Origin: Gemmatimonadota bacterium
GTDB taxonomy: Bacteria; Gemmatimonadota; Gemmatimonadetes; Gemmatimonadales; Gemmatimonadaceae
Direction: 5' to 3'
Length of the DNA: 64,000 nt
Assembly (NCBI GenBank): GCA_028287305.1
Contig: JAQBPX010000027.1
Location: 1 to 64,000 of the forward strand
A program made the position numbers and the translations under genes. The number at the start of each line of letters is the position of its first letter. Position 1 is the first letter of the stretch. The notes under the pieces were generated by a model. The model searched no databases, was not told the origin of the DNA, and saw only the letters and a list, made by a program, of their open reading frames with translations. This document shows, piece by piece, positions 53,764-62,537 of this stretch.

Positions 53764-55785
53764 GTGGACACTTCCCAGTACGCTGAGCTCTTCCTCACGG
53801 AGAGCCGCGAGCACGTCTCGTCCATCAACCACTGGCTGCTCGAGCTCGAGCGGGGCACGGGTGGCGACGAGCCGGTGAGCGCGGTGTTCCGCGCGGTGCA
53901 CACGATCAAGGGCATGAGCGCGACGATGGGCTATGCCCTGGTGGCGGAGCTCTCGCACGAGATCGAGTCCATGCTCGATCGGGTGCGCGCGGGAAGCCTG
54001 GTGATCGACGCGAACGTGATGGACCTGCTCTTTCGCGGCGCCGACGTGCTCGAGCGCGCGATCGAGGCGGCCGTGGCGGGGAAGGAGCGCGACATCTCCG
54101 CCGACGAGCTGCTGGCGGCGCTGCGAACCGCGGCGCTGGTGAAGCAGGCGCCGCGCGCCTCCGCGCCGCTCCTCGTGGCCACGCCGGCGACCACGTCTGC
54201 CGATGGCGAGGCGTGGACGGTGGCGGCGCCGATCGGGGCGGGACTGCTCGTGCGCATCCGCCTCGCGAAGGAGACTCCGCTGCGCGGGGTGCGTGCCTTC
54301 CTCGTGGTGCAGGCGGCGAAGCGGCTCGGCGAGGTGACCGCCACGGAGCCCACGCTTTCCGCGCTGCAGGGCGACGACTTCGCCCATGACTTCGCGCTGC
54401 GCCTGGTGACCAGCGCGCCGATCGCGGAGATCGAGGGGCTGCTGAAGGGCGCCGGGGACGTGGTGGCGGTGCACGTGGGCGAGGACGCCTCCTCGCTCGG
54501 CAACTCCTCCGCCATCGCGCTGCCGCAGCTGGGTGCCGCGAACTCCGCCGACGCGGCGATGCGCACGTCGGGCTTCCTCACGGCGGCCGAGGTCGGCAAG
54601 GCTGAGCAGCAGGCCGCGGATGACCCGGCGCTCCGGCAGCAGCGTCACGTTCGCATCGACCTGCGGCGCCTGGATGCGCTGATGAACCTGATCGGCGAGC
54701 TGGTAATCGCGCGCGGCCGGCTGCAGTCCATCGCGGGCACCCTGGGCGATGCGCCGCTGCAGGAGACCATGACGCTGGCGAGCCGGCTGATCGGCGACCT
54801 GCGGGACGAGATCATGTCGAGCCGCATGGTGCCGGTCTGGCAGGTGTTCGACCGCTTTCCGCGCCTGGTGCGCGATGCGGCGCGGTCGCTGGGCAAGCAG
54901 GTGGATTTCACGATCGAGGGCAAGGAGATCGAGCTCGATCGCTCCATGCTGGACGAGATCGGTGAGCCCATCGTGCACCTGCTGCGCAACGCGGTGGACC
55001 ACGGCATCGAGGGCCCGGAGGCGCGCGCCGCGACCGGGAAGCCGGCTGCGGGGCGCCTGCGACTGTCGGCGCTGCGCGACCGCTCCGCCGTGGTGATTCG
55101 CGTGAGTGACGATGGCAAGGGAATCGACCGCCAGCGGGTGCTCACGAAGGCGAAGGCAAGCGGGCTCGTGGATGCCACGCGCACCGACCTCACGGACGAG
55201 GAGCTGGTGCGGCTGATCTCGCGCTCGGGATTTTCGACCGCCGACGCGGTCACCGGGATCTCCGGGCGCGGCGTGGGCGTGGACGCGGTGTTCTCGCGCG
55301 TGCGCTCGCTCGGCGGCGCGGTGGACATCAAGACCAGCCCCGGGCAGGGCACCACCGTCACCATGCGCCTCCCCCTCACGCTGGCCATCCTGCGCGCCCT
55401 CCTCGCGCAGGTGGACGACGAGATCTACGCGATACCGCTTACGCACGTGAGCGAGACGGTGGAGCTTCATGCGGACGTGCAGCGCACGCTGAAGGGCCGC
55501 GAGGTCCTCCTGCTGCGCGACGACGTGCTGCCGCTGCTCCGGCTGCGCACGCTGGTCGGGCTTCCGCCGCAGCCGGTGGACAGCGAGCGACTGGAGCAGG
55601 TGGTGATCGTGGAAGTGGCCGACCGCCGCGCCGGGCTGGTGGTGGACGACCTGATCGGGCAGCAGGAAATCGTGGTGAAGCAGTATGACGCGGTGCGCGA
55701 TGCGGCCTCCGTGTTCAGCGGTGCGACGATTCTCGGCGACGGCAACCCGGCGCTGATCCTCGACGTGAGCAGCCTACCTACCTGA
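53764..55785 (+). CDS. cheA: CheA histidine kinase
   Basis: 673 residues from GTG at 53764. HPt domain with the phosphorylated histidine in RAVHTIKGMSATMG (H46). A diverged P2-like region follows at about residues 135-270. Dimerisation and kinase domain: RRLDALMNLIGELVIARGRL, N-box LLRNAVDHGIE, G1 DDGKGID, G2 GRGVGVDAVF, GQGTTVTMRLP. C-terminal CheW-like domain. Complete for signalling. No CheB or CheR follows. Confidence 0.96.
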   Translation: MDTSQYAELFLTESREHVSSINHWLLELERGTGGDEPVSAVFRAVHTIKGMSATMGYALVAELSHEIESMLDRVRAGSLVIDANVMDLLFRGADVLERAIEAAVAGKERDISADELLAALRTAALVKQAPRASAPLLVATPATTSADGEAWTVAAPIGAGLLVRIRLAKETPLRGVRAFLVVQAAKRLGEVTATEPTLSALQGDDFAHDFALRLVTSAPIAEIEGLLKGAGDVVAVHVGEDASSLGNSSAIALPQLGAANSADAAMRTSGFLTAAEVGKAEQQAADDPALRQQRHVRIDLRRLDALMNLIGELVIARGRLQSIAGTLGDAPLQETMTLASRLIGDLRDEIMSSRMVPVWQVFDRFPRLVRDAARSLGKQVDFTIEGKEIELDRSMLDEIGEPIVHLLRNAVDHGIEGPEARAATGKPAAGRLRLSALRDRSAVVIRVSDDGKGIDRQRVLTKAKASGLVDATRTDLTDEELVRLISRSGFSTADAVTGISGRGVGVDAVFSRVRSLGGAVDIKTSPGQGTTVTMRLPLTLAILRALLAQVDDEIYAIPLTHVSETVELHADVQRTLKGREVLLLRDDVLPLLRLRTLVGLPPQPVDSERLEQVVIVEVADRRAGLVVDDLIGQQEIVVKQYDAVRDAASVFSGATILGDGNPALILDVSSLPT

Positions 55786-55796
55786 CGGAGTTAGAC

Positions 55797-56417
55797 ATGG
55801 ACGACATTCGCGCCCTCAAGCCGAACCAGCTCGACGCACTGCGCGAGGTGGCCAACATCGGCGCCGGGCACGCGGCTACGGCGCTTTCGCAGATGATCGG
55901 CGGCACGATCATGATCAGCGTGCCCCGCATCAATGTGCAGGCGCTGGAGGACGTCTCGCCGATGGTGGCGAGTCCCGAGGAGCCGGTGGCCGCAGTGCTG
56001 CTGCACATGTTCGGCGACCTGACGGGGCGCACGCTGCTCGTGTTCCCGCGCGACTCCGCCATCCGGCTGGCCGAGATGATGCTGCGGCGGCCGCAGGGAA
56101 GCTCGAAGGAGCTCGGCGAACTGGAACAGTCGGCGATCAAGGAGGCGGGCAACATCCTGAGCAGCGCATACATGAATGCGCTGTCCGACTTCATGGGGAT
56201 GATGCTGCTGCCGTCGCCGCCGAGCCTCGCCATCGATATGTCAGCCGCCGTGTTGTCCTCTGCCTATCTGCAGTTCACCTCCGACCGGGACTTCGTGTTC
56301 TGCGTGGAGAGTGAGTTCATCCTGCAGGAATCCGAGGAGCGGTTGCGCGGCCTGTTCCTGCTGCTGCCGGACCCGGAGTCGCTGCAGGCCATGCTGCGCG
56401 CCGTCCGGGTTTCCTGA
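55797..56417 (+). CDS. cheC: CheC-family CheY-P phosphatase
   Basis: 206 residues. Two phosphatase active-site repeats, LREVANIGAGHAATAL and IKEAGNILSSAYMNAL, each with the E-x-x-N pattern. Dephosphorylates CheY-P in other species. No CheD partner is visible. Start supported by GGAG about 10 bases upstream. Confidence 0.94.
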   Translation: MDDIRALKPNQLDALREVANIGAGHAATALSQMIGGTIMISVPRINVQALEDVSPMVASPEEPVAAVLLHMFGDLTGRTLLVFPRDSAIRLAEMMLRRPQGSSKELGELEQSAIKEAGNILSSAYMNALSDFMGMMLLPSPPSLAIDMSAAVLSSAYLQFTSDRDFVFCVESEFILQESEERLRGLFLLLPDPESLQAMLRAVRVS

Positions 56418-56426
56418 TCGACCACG

Positions 56427-59162
56427 ATGTCGGCATCGCTCGGTTCCGAGCGGGACCGTGAGGTCCTGCGCTCCTTCGCCCGACGGATCGATCCGTCGGA
56501 CGCCGGGGCGCACAACAACCTGGGCGTCCTCTATTACAACAAGGGGCTGCACGAGGAGGCGGTCGCCGCGTTCATGCGCGCGCTCGAGCTCGACCCGCGC
56601 ATGCAGGTCGCGCAGCGCAACCTCGAGATCGCCTACTTCAACACCGGCTACTACGATCGCCGCGTGGCCGAGCTGCGGGAGCGGATCCGCGCGCATCCCG
56701 CCGATCGCGACACGCGCTGGGAGCTGGCGCGCACCTACGCGCTGCTCGAGCAGCGGCCGCAGGCCATCGAGGAGTTCCAGGCGCTGCTCCGCTATCACCC
56801 GCACGACATCGCGTCGCTCGTGCAGCTGGGGCTCGCGGAAAAGGCGGAGGGCAACGTGGAGGGAGCCACGCGCTGGCTCCAGCAGGCGATGTCGCTCGAT
56901 CCCGAGAGCTCGCTGGTGCACTTCTACGTGGGCGAGATCGCCTACAACCGCGGCCTGAACGACGAGGCGCTGACCGCGCTCGAGCGCGCGCTGGCGCTGA
57001 ACCCCGACAACCACGACGCGCTCTACCTGATGGGATTCGTGCTCGGCGACATGGGCCGCCACGAGCAGGCGCGCGACGTGACCAAGCGCGCGATGAAGCT
57101 CAACCCGGCGCTGTCGCGCGCGCAGGCGAACCTCTCGATCGACCAGAACAAGCCGGAGAAGTACGAGGCGCTCACGGCGAGCCGCACCGACCGCCGTTCC
57201 TCGCAGCAGCAGATGGAGGTGAGCGGCGACGGGCAGCTGGCGCGCTACAACCTGGGCCTCGCCTTCCGCCAGAAGGGCTACTACGTGGAGGCGCTCCGCG
57301 AGTACCTGCTGGCGCTCGACCGCGGCGAGGATCGCGACCTGGTGCTGCAGGCCATGGCCGAGGTGCACCTGCTGCGCCGCGCGCTGCCCGCGGCGCGCGA
57401 GCTGTACGACCAGCTGCTGGAGCGGCGCCCGGACAGCCCCAAGCTCTGGAACGAGCGCGGCGTGGTGCTGCACCAGGAAGGGCGCATCGTGGATGCCATC
57501 GAGAGCTACGGGCGCGCGGTCGCGAGTGAGGGCGCGTATGCCCTGGCGCACAACAACCTGGCCGTCGCGCGCTACCACGTGGGTGACGCGGAGGGCGCGC
57601 TCGACGCGTTCCGTCGCGCGCTCGAGGCGCGCCCCAGCTTTTCCAAGGCGCGCCTGAACCTCGCGCTGCTGCTCTACCAGGCGAAGCGCCTGCCGCTCGC
57701 CATCGAGGCCTATCGCCAGGTGCTCGCGAGCGAGGCCGAGCACCCGGTGGCGTGGAATGGCGTGGGAGTGGTGCTCGCCGACATGCGCCAGTTCGAGGAT
57801 GCGCGCAACGCCTTCGCGCGCGCCATCCAGGCGCGCCCCGCATACGCCGAGGCGCACTACAACCTGAGCTTCACCCTGTCGAACCTCGGCGACTTCGAGG
57901 GCGCGCTGCGCGAGACCAAGCAGGCGCTGGAGCTCGACCCGTACTACGTGGCGCAGAAGTTCGAGCTCGCGATCGACCTCGAGTACGAGGATCCGGACCT
58001 CTCCATCCAGCCGGACCTCGAGGGCACGAAGCGCGTGGACGAGAACGTGCCGGACTTCTCGTTCAACGCGGAGACGCTCGACGCGCTGTTCGCCACGCTC
58101 GCGCCGGCCCCAGCCCCGGCGCCCGCGGCGATGCCGAGTGGCGAGGCCGACCCGTATGCCACGGCGCGCGACTTCCTGACTGCCGGGCTCTTCGACCGGG
58201 CGTCCGCCGAAGTGAAACGGCTGCTCGCGCGCGGCGCCTCGAAGGGCGAGGGCTATGCGCTGCTCGGCGATGCATTCGCGAAGCAGGGACTGCATGGCGA
58301 GGCGCTCGAGCGCTACCGCGAGGCGCGTCGTGAGCAGAACGACCTGGTGCCGGCGATGATGGGCGAGGCATGGTCGCTGCTCCGCCTGGGCAACGCTGCG
58401 GAAGCACGGCTCGTGGCCGAGGCGCTGCTGGGCCGCCAGTCGCAGGACATCGAGGTGCTGATGCTCGCGGCCGCCACGCGCGCCGAGGCCGGGGATCCGG
58501 CCGCGGCCCTCGCGACGCTCGACGTCGCGCGCCGCGTCGCGCCGATGCGCGCCGACGTGCACCAGCAGATCGGCGAGATCGCGCGCTCGGTGGGTGACCT
58601 CGAGGGCGCGATGGGCGCCTATCGTCATGCGCTGCAGCTCGACGGCGGATTCGCGGTGGTGCGCTATCGCCTGGCCACGCTGCACCTGGACAAGCAGCAG
58701 CCGCGCGAGGCGGAGGTGGAGCTGCTCGCGGCACTCGATGCGGTGCCGACGTACGCCGAGGCCACCCTGGCGCTGGCGCGCCTGCGCCGGGAGCACGGTC
58801 GCGCGGAGGAGGCGCTGCCACTGCTGATCGAGCTGCTGCAGCGCGATCCCTATCACTTCGACGCGCTCATCGCGCTCGGCGAGACGCTGCTGGCCCTGGG
58901 TCGCAGGCAGGATGCCATCACCGCGTTCACGCGCGTGCTGCGCTTCGACCCGGAGCACGTGGGCGCGCTGTTCCACGAGGGGCTGCTGCTCTCGGAGCAG
59001 CACCGGTTCGCCGAGGCGACCGCGCGCTGGCAGAAGGTGATCGACCTGGCGTCGTCGGGCGACTACGCGCGGCGCGCGCGACGCGAGATGCGCACGGCGA
59101 CGGACCTGCAGAAGGTGTTCGGCGTGCGGCCGCAGCGGGCAATGCTCGTCCAGGAGCCCTGA
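56427..59162 (+). CDS. Large TPR scaffold protein
   Basis: 911 residues of TPR-type helical repeats (for example AHNNLGVLYYNKGLHEEAV, LVHFYVGEIAYNRGLNDEA, ARYNLGLAFRQKGYYVEAL). A first array covers about residues 25-520. A short acidic part and a Pro/Ala linker (LAPAPAPAPAAMPSGEADPY, about 555-575) follow, then a second array to about 890. No enzymatic domain or membrane segment. It should be a protein-protein interaction platform. Located directly after cheC and before other TPR proteins of the array. Confidence 0.85.
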   Translation: MSASLGSERDREVLRSFARRIDPSDAGAHNNLGVLYYNKGLHEEAVAAFMRALELDPRMQVAQRNLEIAYFNTGYYDRRVAELRERIRAHPADRDTRWELARTYALLEQRPQAIEEFQALLRYHPHDIASLVQLGLAEKAEGNVEGATRWLQQAMSLDPESSLVHFYVGEIAYNRGLNDEALTALERALALNPDNHDALYLMGFVLGDMGRHEQARDVTKRAMKLNPALSRAQANLSIDQNKPEKYEALTASRTDRRSSQQQMEVSGDGQLARYNLGLAFRQKGYYVEALREYLLALDRGEDRDLVLQAMAEVHLLRRALPAARELYDQLLERRPDSPKLWNERGVVLHQEGRIVDAIESYGRAVASEGAYALAHNNLAVARYHVGDAEGALDAFRRALEARPSFSKARLNLALLLYQAKRLPLAIEAYRQVLASEAEHPVAWNGVGVVLADMRQFEDARNAFARAIQARPAYAEAHYNLSFTLSNLGDFEGALRETKQALELDPYYVAQKFELAIDLEYEDPDLSIQPDLEGTKRVDENVPDFSFNAETLDALFATLAPAPAPAPAAMPSGEADPYATARDFLTAGLFDRASAEVKRLLARGASKGEGYALLGDAFAKQGLHGEALERYREARREQNDLVPAMMGEAWSLLRLGNAAEARLVAEALLGRQSQDIEVLMLAAATRAEAGDPAAALATLDVARRVAPMRADVHQQIGEIARSVGDLEGAMGAYRHALQLDGGFAVVRYRLATLHLDKQQPREAEVELLAALDAVPTYAEATLALARLRREHGRAEEALPLLIELLQRDPYHFDALIALGETLLALGRRQDAITAFTRVLRFDPEHVGALFHEGLLLSEQHRFAEATARWQKVIDLASSGDYARRARREMRTATDLQKVFGVRPQRAMLVQEP

Positions 59163-59165
59163 GCC

Positions 59166-60302
59166 ATGGCGATCGAGGGACCGCTTCGCGAGCTCGGCAT
59201 CCACGACGTGTTCCAGCTGCTCGACCTGAGCCGGAAGACGGGGACGCTGCGCGTGAGCTCCGAGCTGCGCGACGACGCTGGCGTGGTGCACTTCGAGTCG
59301 GGGCGCGTGGTGCACGCCAGCATTCGCAGCAAGCCGGCGGGCATCGCGGAGACGCTGCGCACCGCGGGCAAGCTGAGCGAGGAGGACGTGGCACGGGTGA
59401 AGGCCGCGCAGCAGGAGCGCGGCGGGGAAGTGGCGGACCTGCTGGTGGAGCTGGGCGCGCTCACGCAGCGGGAGCTCGAGCGGCAGCTTCGCCTGCAGAT
59501 CGAGGGCGTGGTGTTCGAGCTGATGTCGTGGAGCGAGGGCTTCTTCTCCTTCGAGGAGGGGAGCATCGCGGACCTGCCGCGCGACGCGCGCATCAAGGTG
59601 TCCACCGAATCGCTGCTCATGGAGGGCGCGCGCCGCATCGACGAGTGGTCGCGCATCGCGGACAAGGTGCCGAGCCTCGGCGTGATCCCGTCGCTGGCGC
59701 CGGTGAGCGACGATCACGAGACACAGCTCGACCTGCTGCCGCACGAGTGGGAGGTGCTGACGATGATCGATGCGCAGCGCGACCTGCGCGCGATCTCCGC
59801 CGCGCTCGGGCGCGGGGAATTCGAGATCGCGAAGGTGGCGTACGGGCTCGTGACGACCGGGGTCATCACGCTGCGCCAGCCGGAGCGCGCCAGCGCCTCG
59901 CTCGCGGCGCCGGACGCGGCGCAGGTGCACGTGGCCGCAGGCGCCTACGCACTCGAGGAAGGCAACGCCGAGGAGGCGCTGGGCCTCGCGCGCAAGGCGC
60001 TGGCGCGCGACGCGGAGCGCACGGATGCGCGCCTGCTGGCGGCGCGTGCGCTGTCGAGGCTCGGTCGCACCGGTGAAGCGGTGGACGAGTTGCGGCGGGC
60101 CGTGCGCACCGACCCGATCACGCCCGAGGTGCACCTCGAGCTTGGCTTCTCCGCAATTCGCGTGGGCGACTTCGCCACCGCGCGCGGGAGCCTGGAGCAC
60201 TTCCTGCGCATTGCGCCCTCATCCATGGAAGCGCCGCGAGTGGAGGCGACGCTCGAGGCGGTCGCCCGCCTGGCGCACCTGCTGGAGGCGCACGGTGGCT
60301 GA
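59166..60302 (+). CDS. DUF4388 (PatA-like) protein with C-terminal TPRs
   Basis: 378 residues. N-terminal DUF4388 (IEGPLRELGIHDVFQLLDLSRKTGTLRV, residues about 3-115), a domain also found in PatA-type regulators and myxobacterial gliding proteins. A middle helical segment follows, with TPR-like repeats at about 250-370 (AYALEEGNAEEALGLARKAL, LGFSAIRVGDFATARGSLE). Unknown biochemical role; likely couples to the GTPase or AAA+ partners. Overlaps the next gene by 8 bases. Confidence 0.85.
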   Translation: MAIEGPLRELGIHDVFQLLDLSRKTGTLRVSSELRDDAGVVHFESGRVVHASIRSKPAGIAETLRTAGKLSEEDVARVKAAQQERGGEVADLLVELGALTQRELERQLRLQIEGVVFELMSWSEGFFSFEEGSIADLPRDARIKVSTESLLMEGARRIDEWSRIADKVPSLGVIPSLAPVSDDHETQLDLLPHEWEVLTMIDAQRDLRAISAALGRGEFEIAKVAYGLVTTGVITLRQPERASASLAAPDAAQVHVAAGAYALEEGNAEEALGLARKALARDAERTDARLLAARALSRLGRTGEAVDELRRAVRTDPITPEVHLELGFSAIRVGDFATARGSLEHFLRIAPSSMEAPRVEATLEAVARLAHLLEAHGG

Positions 60303-61110
60303 CGACATCACGCGCTGGAGTGACGAGCTGGCCCGCGACCCGGCGAACCTCGTCTTCCTCATGCTCGGGGAGGCGCTGCGCAAGCAGAACCAGCTCGGCG
60401 TGGCGCACCGCGTGGCGGTGAAGGGACTCGAGCGCCATCCGCACCATGCCGACGCGCATGACCTGCTTGCGCGCATCCTCGTGGACCTCGGTGACTTCGA
60501 CCAGGCGTTCGACGAGTGGGACATGACCCTCCGCCTCGCGCCCGGACACGTGGGCGCGCTGAAGGGAATGGGCTTCGTGCGCTTCAAGCAGGGCCGCCTG
60601 CCCGAGGCCGAGGAATACCTCCGCCGCGCCTCGGGTGATGCGACCATGCCGGACGTCGGCGCGTCGCAGGCCTTGAGGACGGTCCGGCAATCCGGCGCCT
60701 TCGTCGCGCCCGTGCCCGCGCCCGTGCCGGTTCCCGAGGAGGAGCCCGCGACGCTCTTCGCGCGCGTGCTGACCGGCGCCGGACAGACCGCGCTCCTCAT
60801 GGATGCGAGCGGGCTGGTGATGGCCGGCAGCTACCTGCTCGCGGATGGCAGCGACGTCGCGAGCGAGGTGGGCGCGGCGCTGAGCGGCGTGTCCGACGAG
60901 GCCGATCGCGCTACGCGCCACCTCAACCTGGGCGAGTGGACGGCGATCCTGGTGGAGACGGAGGCCGCGGTAATCGCGATGGCCCCCGCCGCCGAGGATG
61001 GCCTCCTGCTCCTGGCGGCCTCGCGCGCCACGCCTCTTGGCCTGCTCAAGCGGCTCCTGGGGCGCTGCCGGGACACGGCGAGGGAATGGATGGAGGGCCG
61101 CCCCTCATGA
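60295..61110 (+). CDS. TPR-roadblock fusion protein
   Basis: 271 residues from GTG inside the end of the previous gene. N-terminal TPR-like half (ARDPANLVFLMLGEALRKQN, AHDLLARILVDLGDFDQAF), Pro/Val linker (APVPAPVPVPEEEP, about 138-150), then a roadblock/LC7 domain (LMDASGLVMAGSYLLADGSD ... LNLGEWTAILVETEAAVIAMAP). Roadblock domains dimerise and bind Ras-like GTPases such as MglA. The fusion could bridge the TPR scaffold to the GTPase. Confidence 0.82.
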   Translation: MADDITRWSDELARDPANLVFLMLGEALRKQNQLGVAHRVAVKGLERHPHHADAHDLLARILVDLGDFDQAFDEWDMTLRLAPGHVGALKGMGFVRFKQGRLPEAEEYLRRASGDATMPDVGASQALRTVRQSGAFVAPVPAPVPVPEEEPATLFARVLTGAGQTALLMDASGLVMAGSYLLADGSDVASEVGAALSGVSDEADRATRHLNLGEWTAILVETEAAVIAMAPAAEDGLLLLAASRATPLGLLKRLLGRCRDTAREWMEGRPS

Positions 61111-61469
61111 CCGGGCCGCGCACCCCGACGCCCTTCGGCAGCCTGCTCGACACGCTCACGCGCCAGCGCGGCGTGAAGGCCGGCATGGTCGTGAGCGAGA
61201 GCGACGGCATCATCATCGACTCCAACATGCAGATCGGCGTGCACGGGGATCGGGTCGCCGCGCTGGCTGCGTCGCTGTATCGCAAGGCCCGGATGTCGGC
61301 GACCGCCGCTGGGCTGGGCACCGCGACCTTCTTCCAGCTGGAAGCGGAACGGGGCCGCCTCTGCGCCGCGGGACGCAATGACCTGGTGGTGGTGGTGGTC
61401 ACCGAGGCGCAGGCGAACGTGGGGCTCATCCGGATGGAGCTGCTGCGCGCGGCGGAGGGCTTCGCATGA
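61107..61469 (+). CDS. Roadblock/LC7-domain protein
   Basis: 120 residues; single roadblock domain (GVKAGMVVSESDGIIIDSNMQIGVHGDRVAALAASL ... AERGRLCAAGRNDLVVVVVTEAQANVGLIRMEL). Candidate GTPase-activating partner of MglA, equivalent to MglB. ATGA overlap with both neighbours. Confidence 0.88.
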   Translation: MTGPRTPTPFGSLLDTLTRQRGVKAGMVVSESDGIIIDSNMQIGVHGDRVAALAASLYRKARMSATAAGLGTATFFQLEAERGRLCAAGRNDLVVVVVTEAQANVGLIRMELLRAAEGFA

Positions 61470-61939
61470 TCACGCGCGTGGTGGAGGGGTGGGTCGAGGA
61501 GCCCCTCAAGCGCTTCGTGGACGACGCGCGCGTGGTCCTGGCGCTCATGCTGCACCCCAGCGGGCAGGTGATGGCGCAGCACGGCTTCGCGCGGGCGATG
61601 GACGTGATGTCGGCCTGCGCGCTGGCCGCGGCGATTCATGCCTCGGCATCCGAGCTGGGGCGCCAGCTGGACGGGAAGCCGTTCAGCGGCATCCACCAGG
61701 CTGGAAAGGACCGCCAACTTTTCCTGGCGGAAGCGGAAACGGCGCAGGGGTCGTACATTTTCGTGACGGTGTTCGACGCGGAAAGCTCCCTGGGCCTGGT
61801 CAGGCTCTATTTCGAGGAGCTTCGCGCCGGCCTCGCCTCCGCCGCACCCGCCCTGGAAGAATCGTCCGAGCCCATCCTCGCCGAGCATTTCGAGAGCGAG
61901 CTGAATCGCAACCTGGCTGCCCTGTTCGGGAGAGCATGA
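61466..61939 (+). CDS. Roadblock-like protein with C-terminal extension
   Basis: 157 residues. Roadblock-like core (ALMLHPSGQVMAQHGFARAMDVMSACALAAAIHASASELGRQL ... SYIFVTVFDAESSLGLVRLYFEEL) and an acidic helical tail (LEESSEPILAEHFESELNRNLAALFGRA). It immediately precedes and overlaps mglA. The order roadblock then MglA is the same as mglB-mglA in myxobacteria, so this may be the functional MglB; its sequence is more diverged than the previous one. Confidence 0.78.
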   Translation: MITRVVEGWVEEPLKRFVDDARVVLALMLHPSGQVMAQHGFARAMDVMSACALAAAIHASASELGRQLDGKPFSGIHQAGKDRQLFLAEAETAQGSYIFVTVFDAESSLGLVRLYFEELRAGLASAAPALEESSEPILAEHFESELNRNLAALFGRA

Positions 61940-62535
61940 GTCTCGTCAACTACGCCACACGCGAGATCACCTGCAAGATCGTCTATTACGGACCGGGCCG
62001 GTCCGGCAAGACGACCAACCTGCACTACATCTATGGACAGGTGCCGGAGGATCGAAAGGGCAAGATGGTGTCGCTCGCGACGCAGACCGACCGCACGCTC
62101 TTCTTCGACTTCCTGCCGCTCGACCTGGGCTCGATCTCCGGCTTCACCACCAAGTTCCAGCTCTACACCGTGCCGGGGCAGGTCTACTACCAGACCACGC
62201 GCAAGCTCGTGCTGCAGGGCGCGGACGGCGTGGTCTTCGTGGCCGACAGCCAGGCGCGCCAGCTCGACGAGAACATCGAGAGCTTCCAGGACCTGCACGC
62301 GAACCTCGCCGACCAGGGCGTGGATGCGCGCGCGATCCCGCTCGTGATCCAGTACAACAAGCAGGACCTGCCGAAGGACCTCATCCTCGGTGAGCCCGAG
62401 CTGCGCGACGCGATCAACTTCCGCGGCGTGCCCGACTTCAGCGCCGACGCGCTGCATGGTCCCGGCGTGTTCGAGACCCTGCGCGGCATCTCCGAACTGG
62501 TCCTCAAGCGACTCAGCACGCCGGGGGCGAAGTAG
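61936..62535 (+). CDS. mglA: MglA-family small GTPase
   Basis: 199 residues. G1 GPGRSGKTT (G21 at the same position as in Myxococcus MglA), R53 in QTDRTLFFDFLPLDLG, Q82 in TVPGQVYY and NKQD (G4). These are the MglA-specific P-loop, arginine finger and catalytic glutamine. MglA-GTP marks the leading cell pole in gliding and twitching bacteria. Here it stands behind three roadblock proteins and in front of the double AAA+ gene. Confidence 0.95.
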   Translation: MSLVNYATREITCKIVYYGPGRSGKTTNLHYIYGQVPEDRKGKMVSLATQTDRTLFFDFLPLDLGSISGFTTKFQLYTVPGQVYYQTTRKLVLQGADGVVFVADSQARQLDENIESFQDLHANLADQGVDARAIPLVIQYNKQDLPKDLILGEPELRDAINFRGVPDFSADALHGPGVFETLRGISELVLKRLSTPGAK

Positions 62536-62537
62536 TC

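Noticed and set aside
53755-55470. 571-codon minus-strand frame opposite cheA
   Set aside because: Antisense shadow; cheA motifs on the plus strand are complete.
56241-60200. 1319-codon open frame on the minus strand opposite the TPR and DUF4388 genes
   Set aside because: Low-complexity Arg/His/Leu-rich translation without domains; it is the antisense shadow of GC-rich TPR genes whose plus-strand products are convincing.
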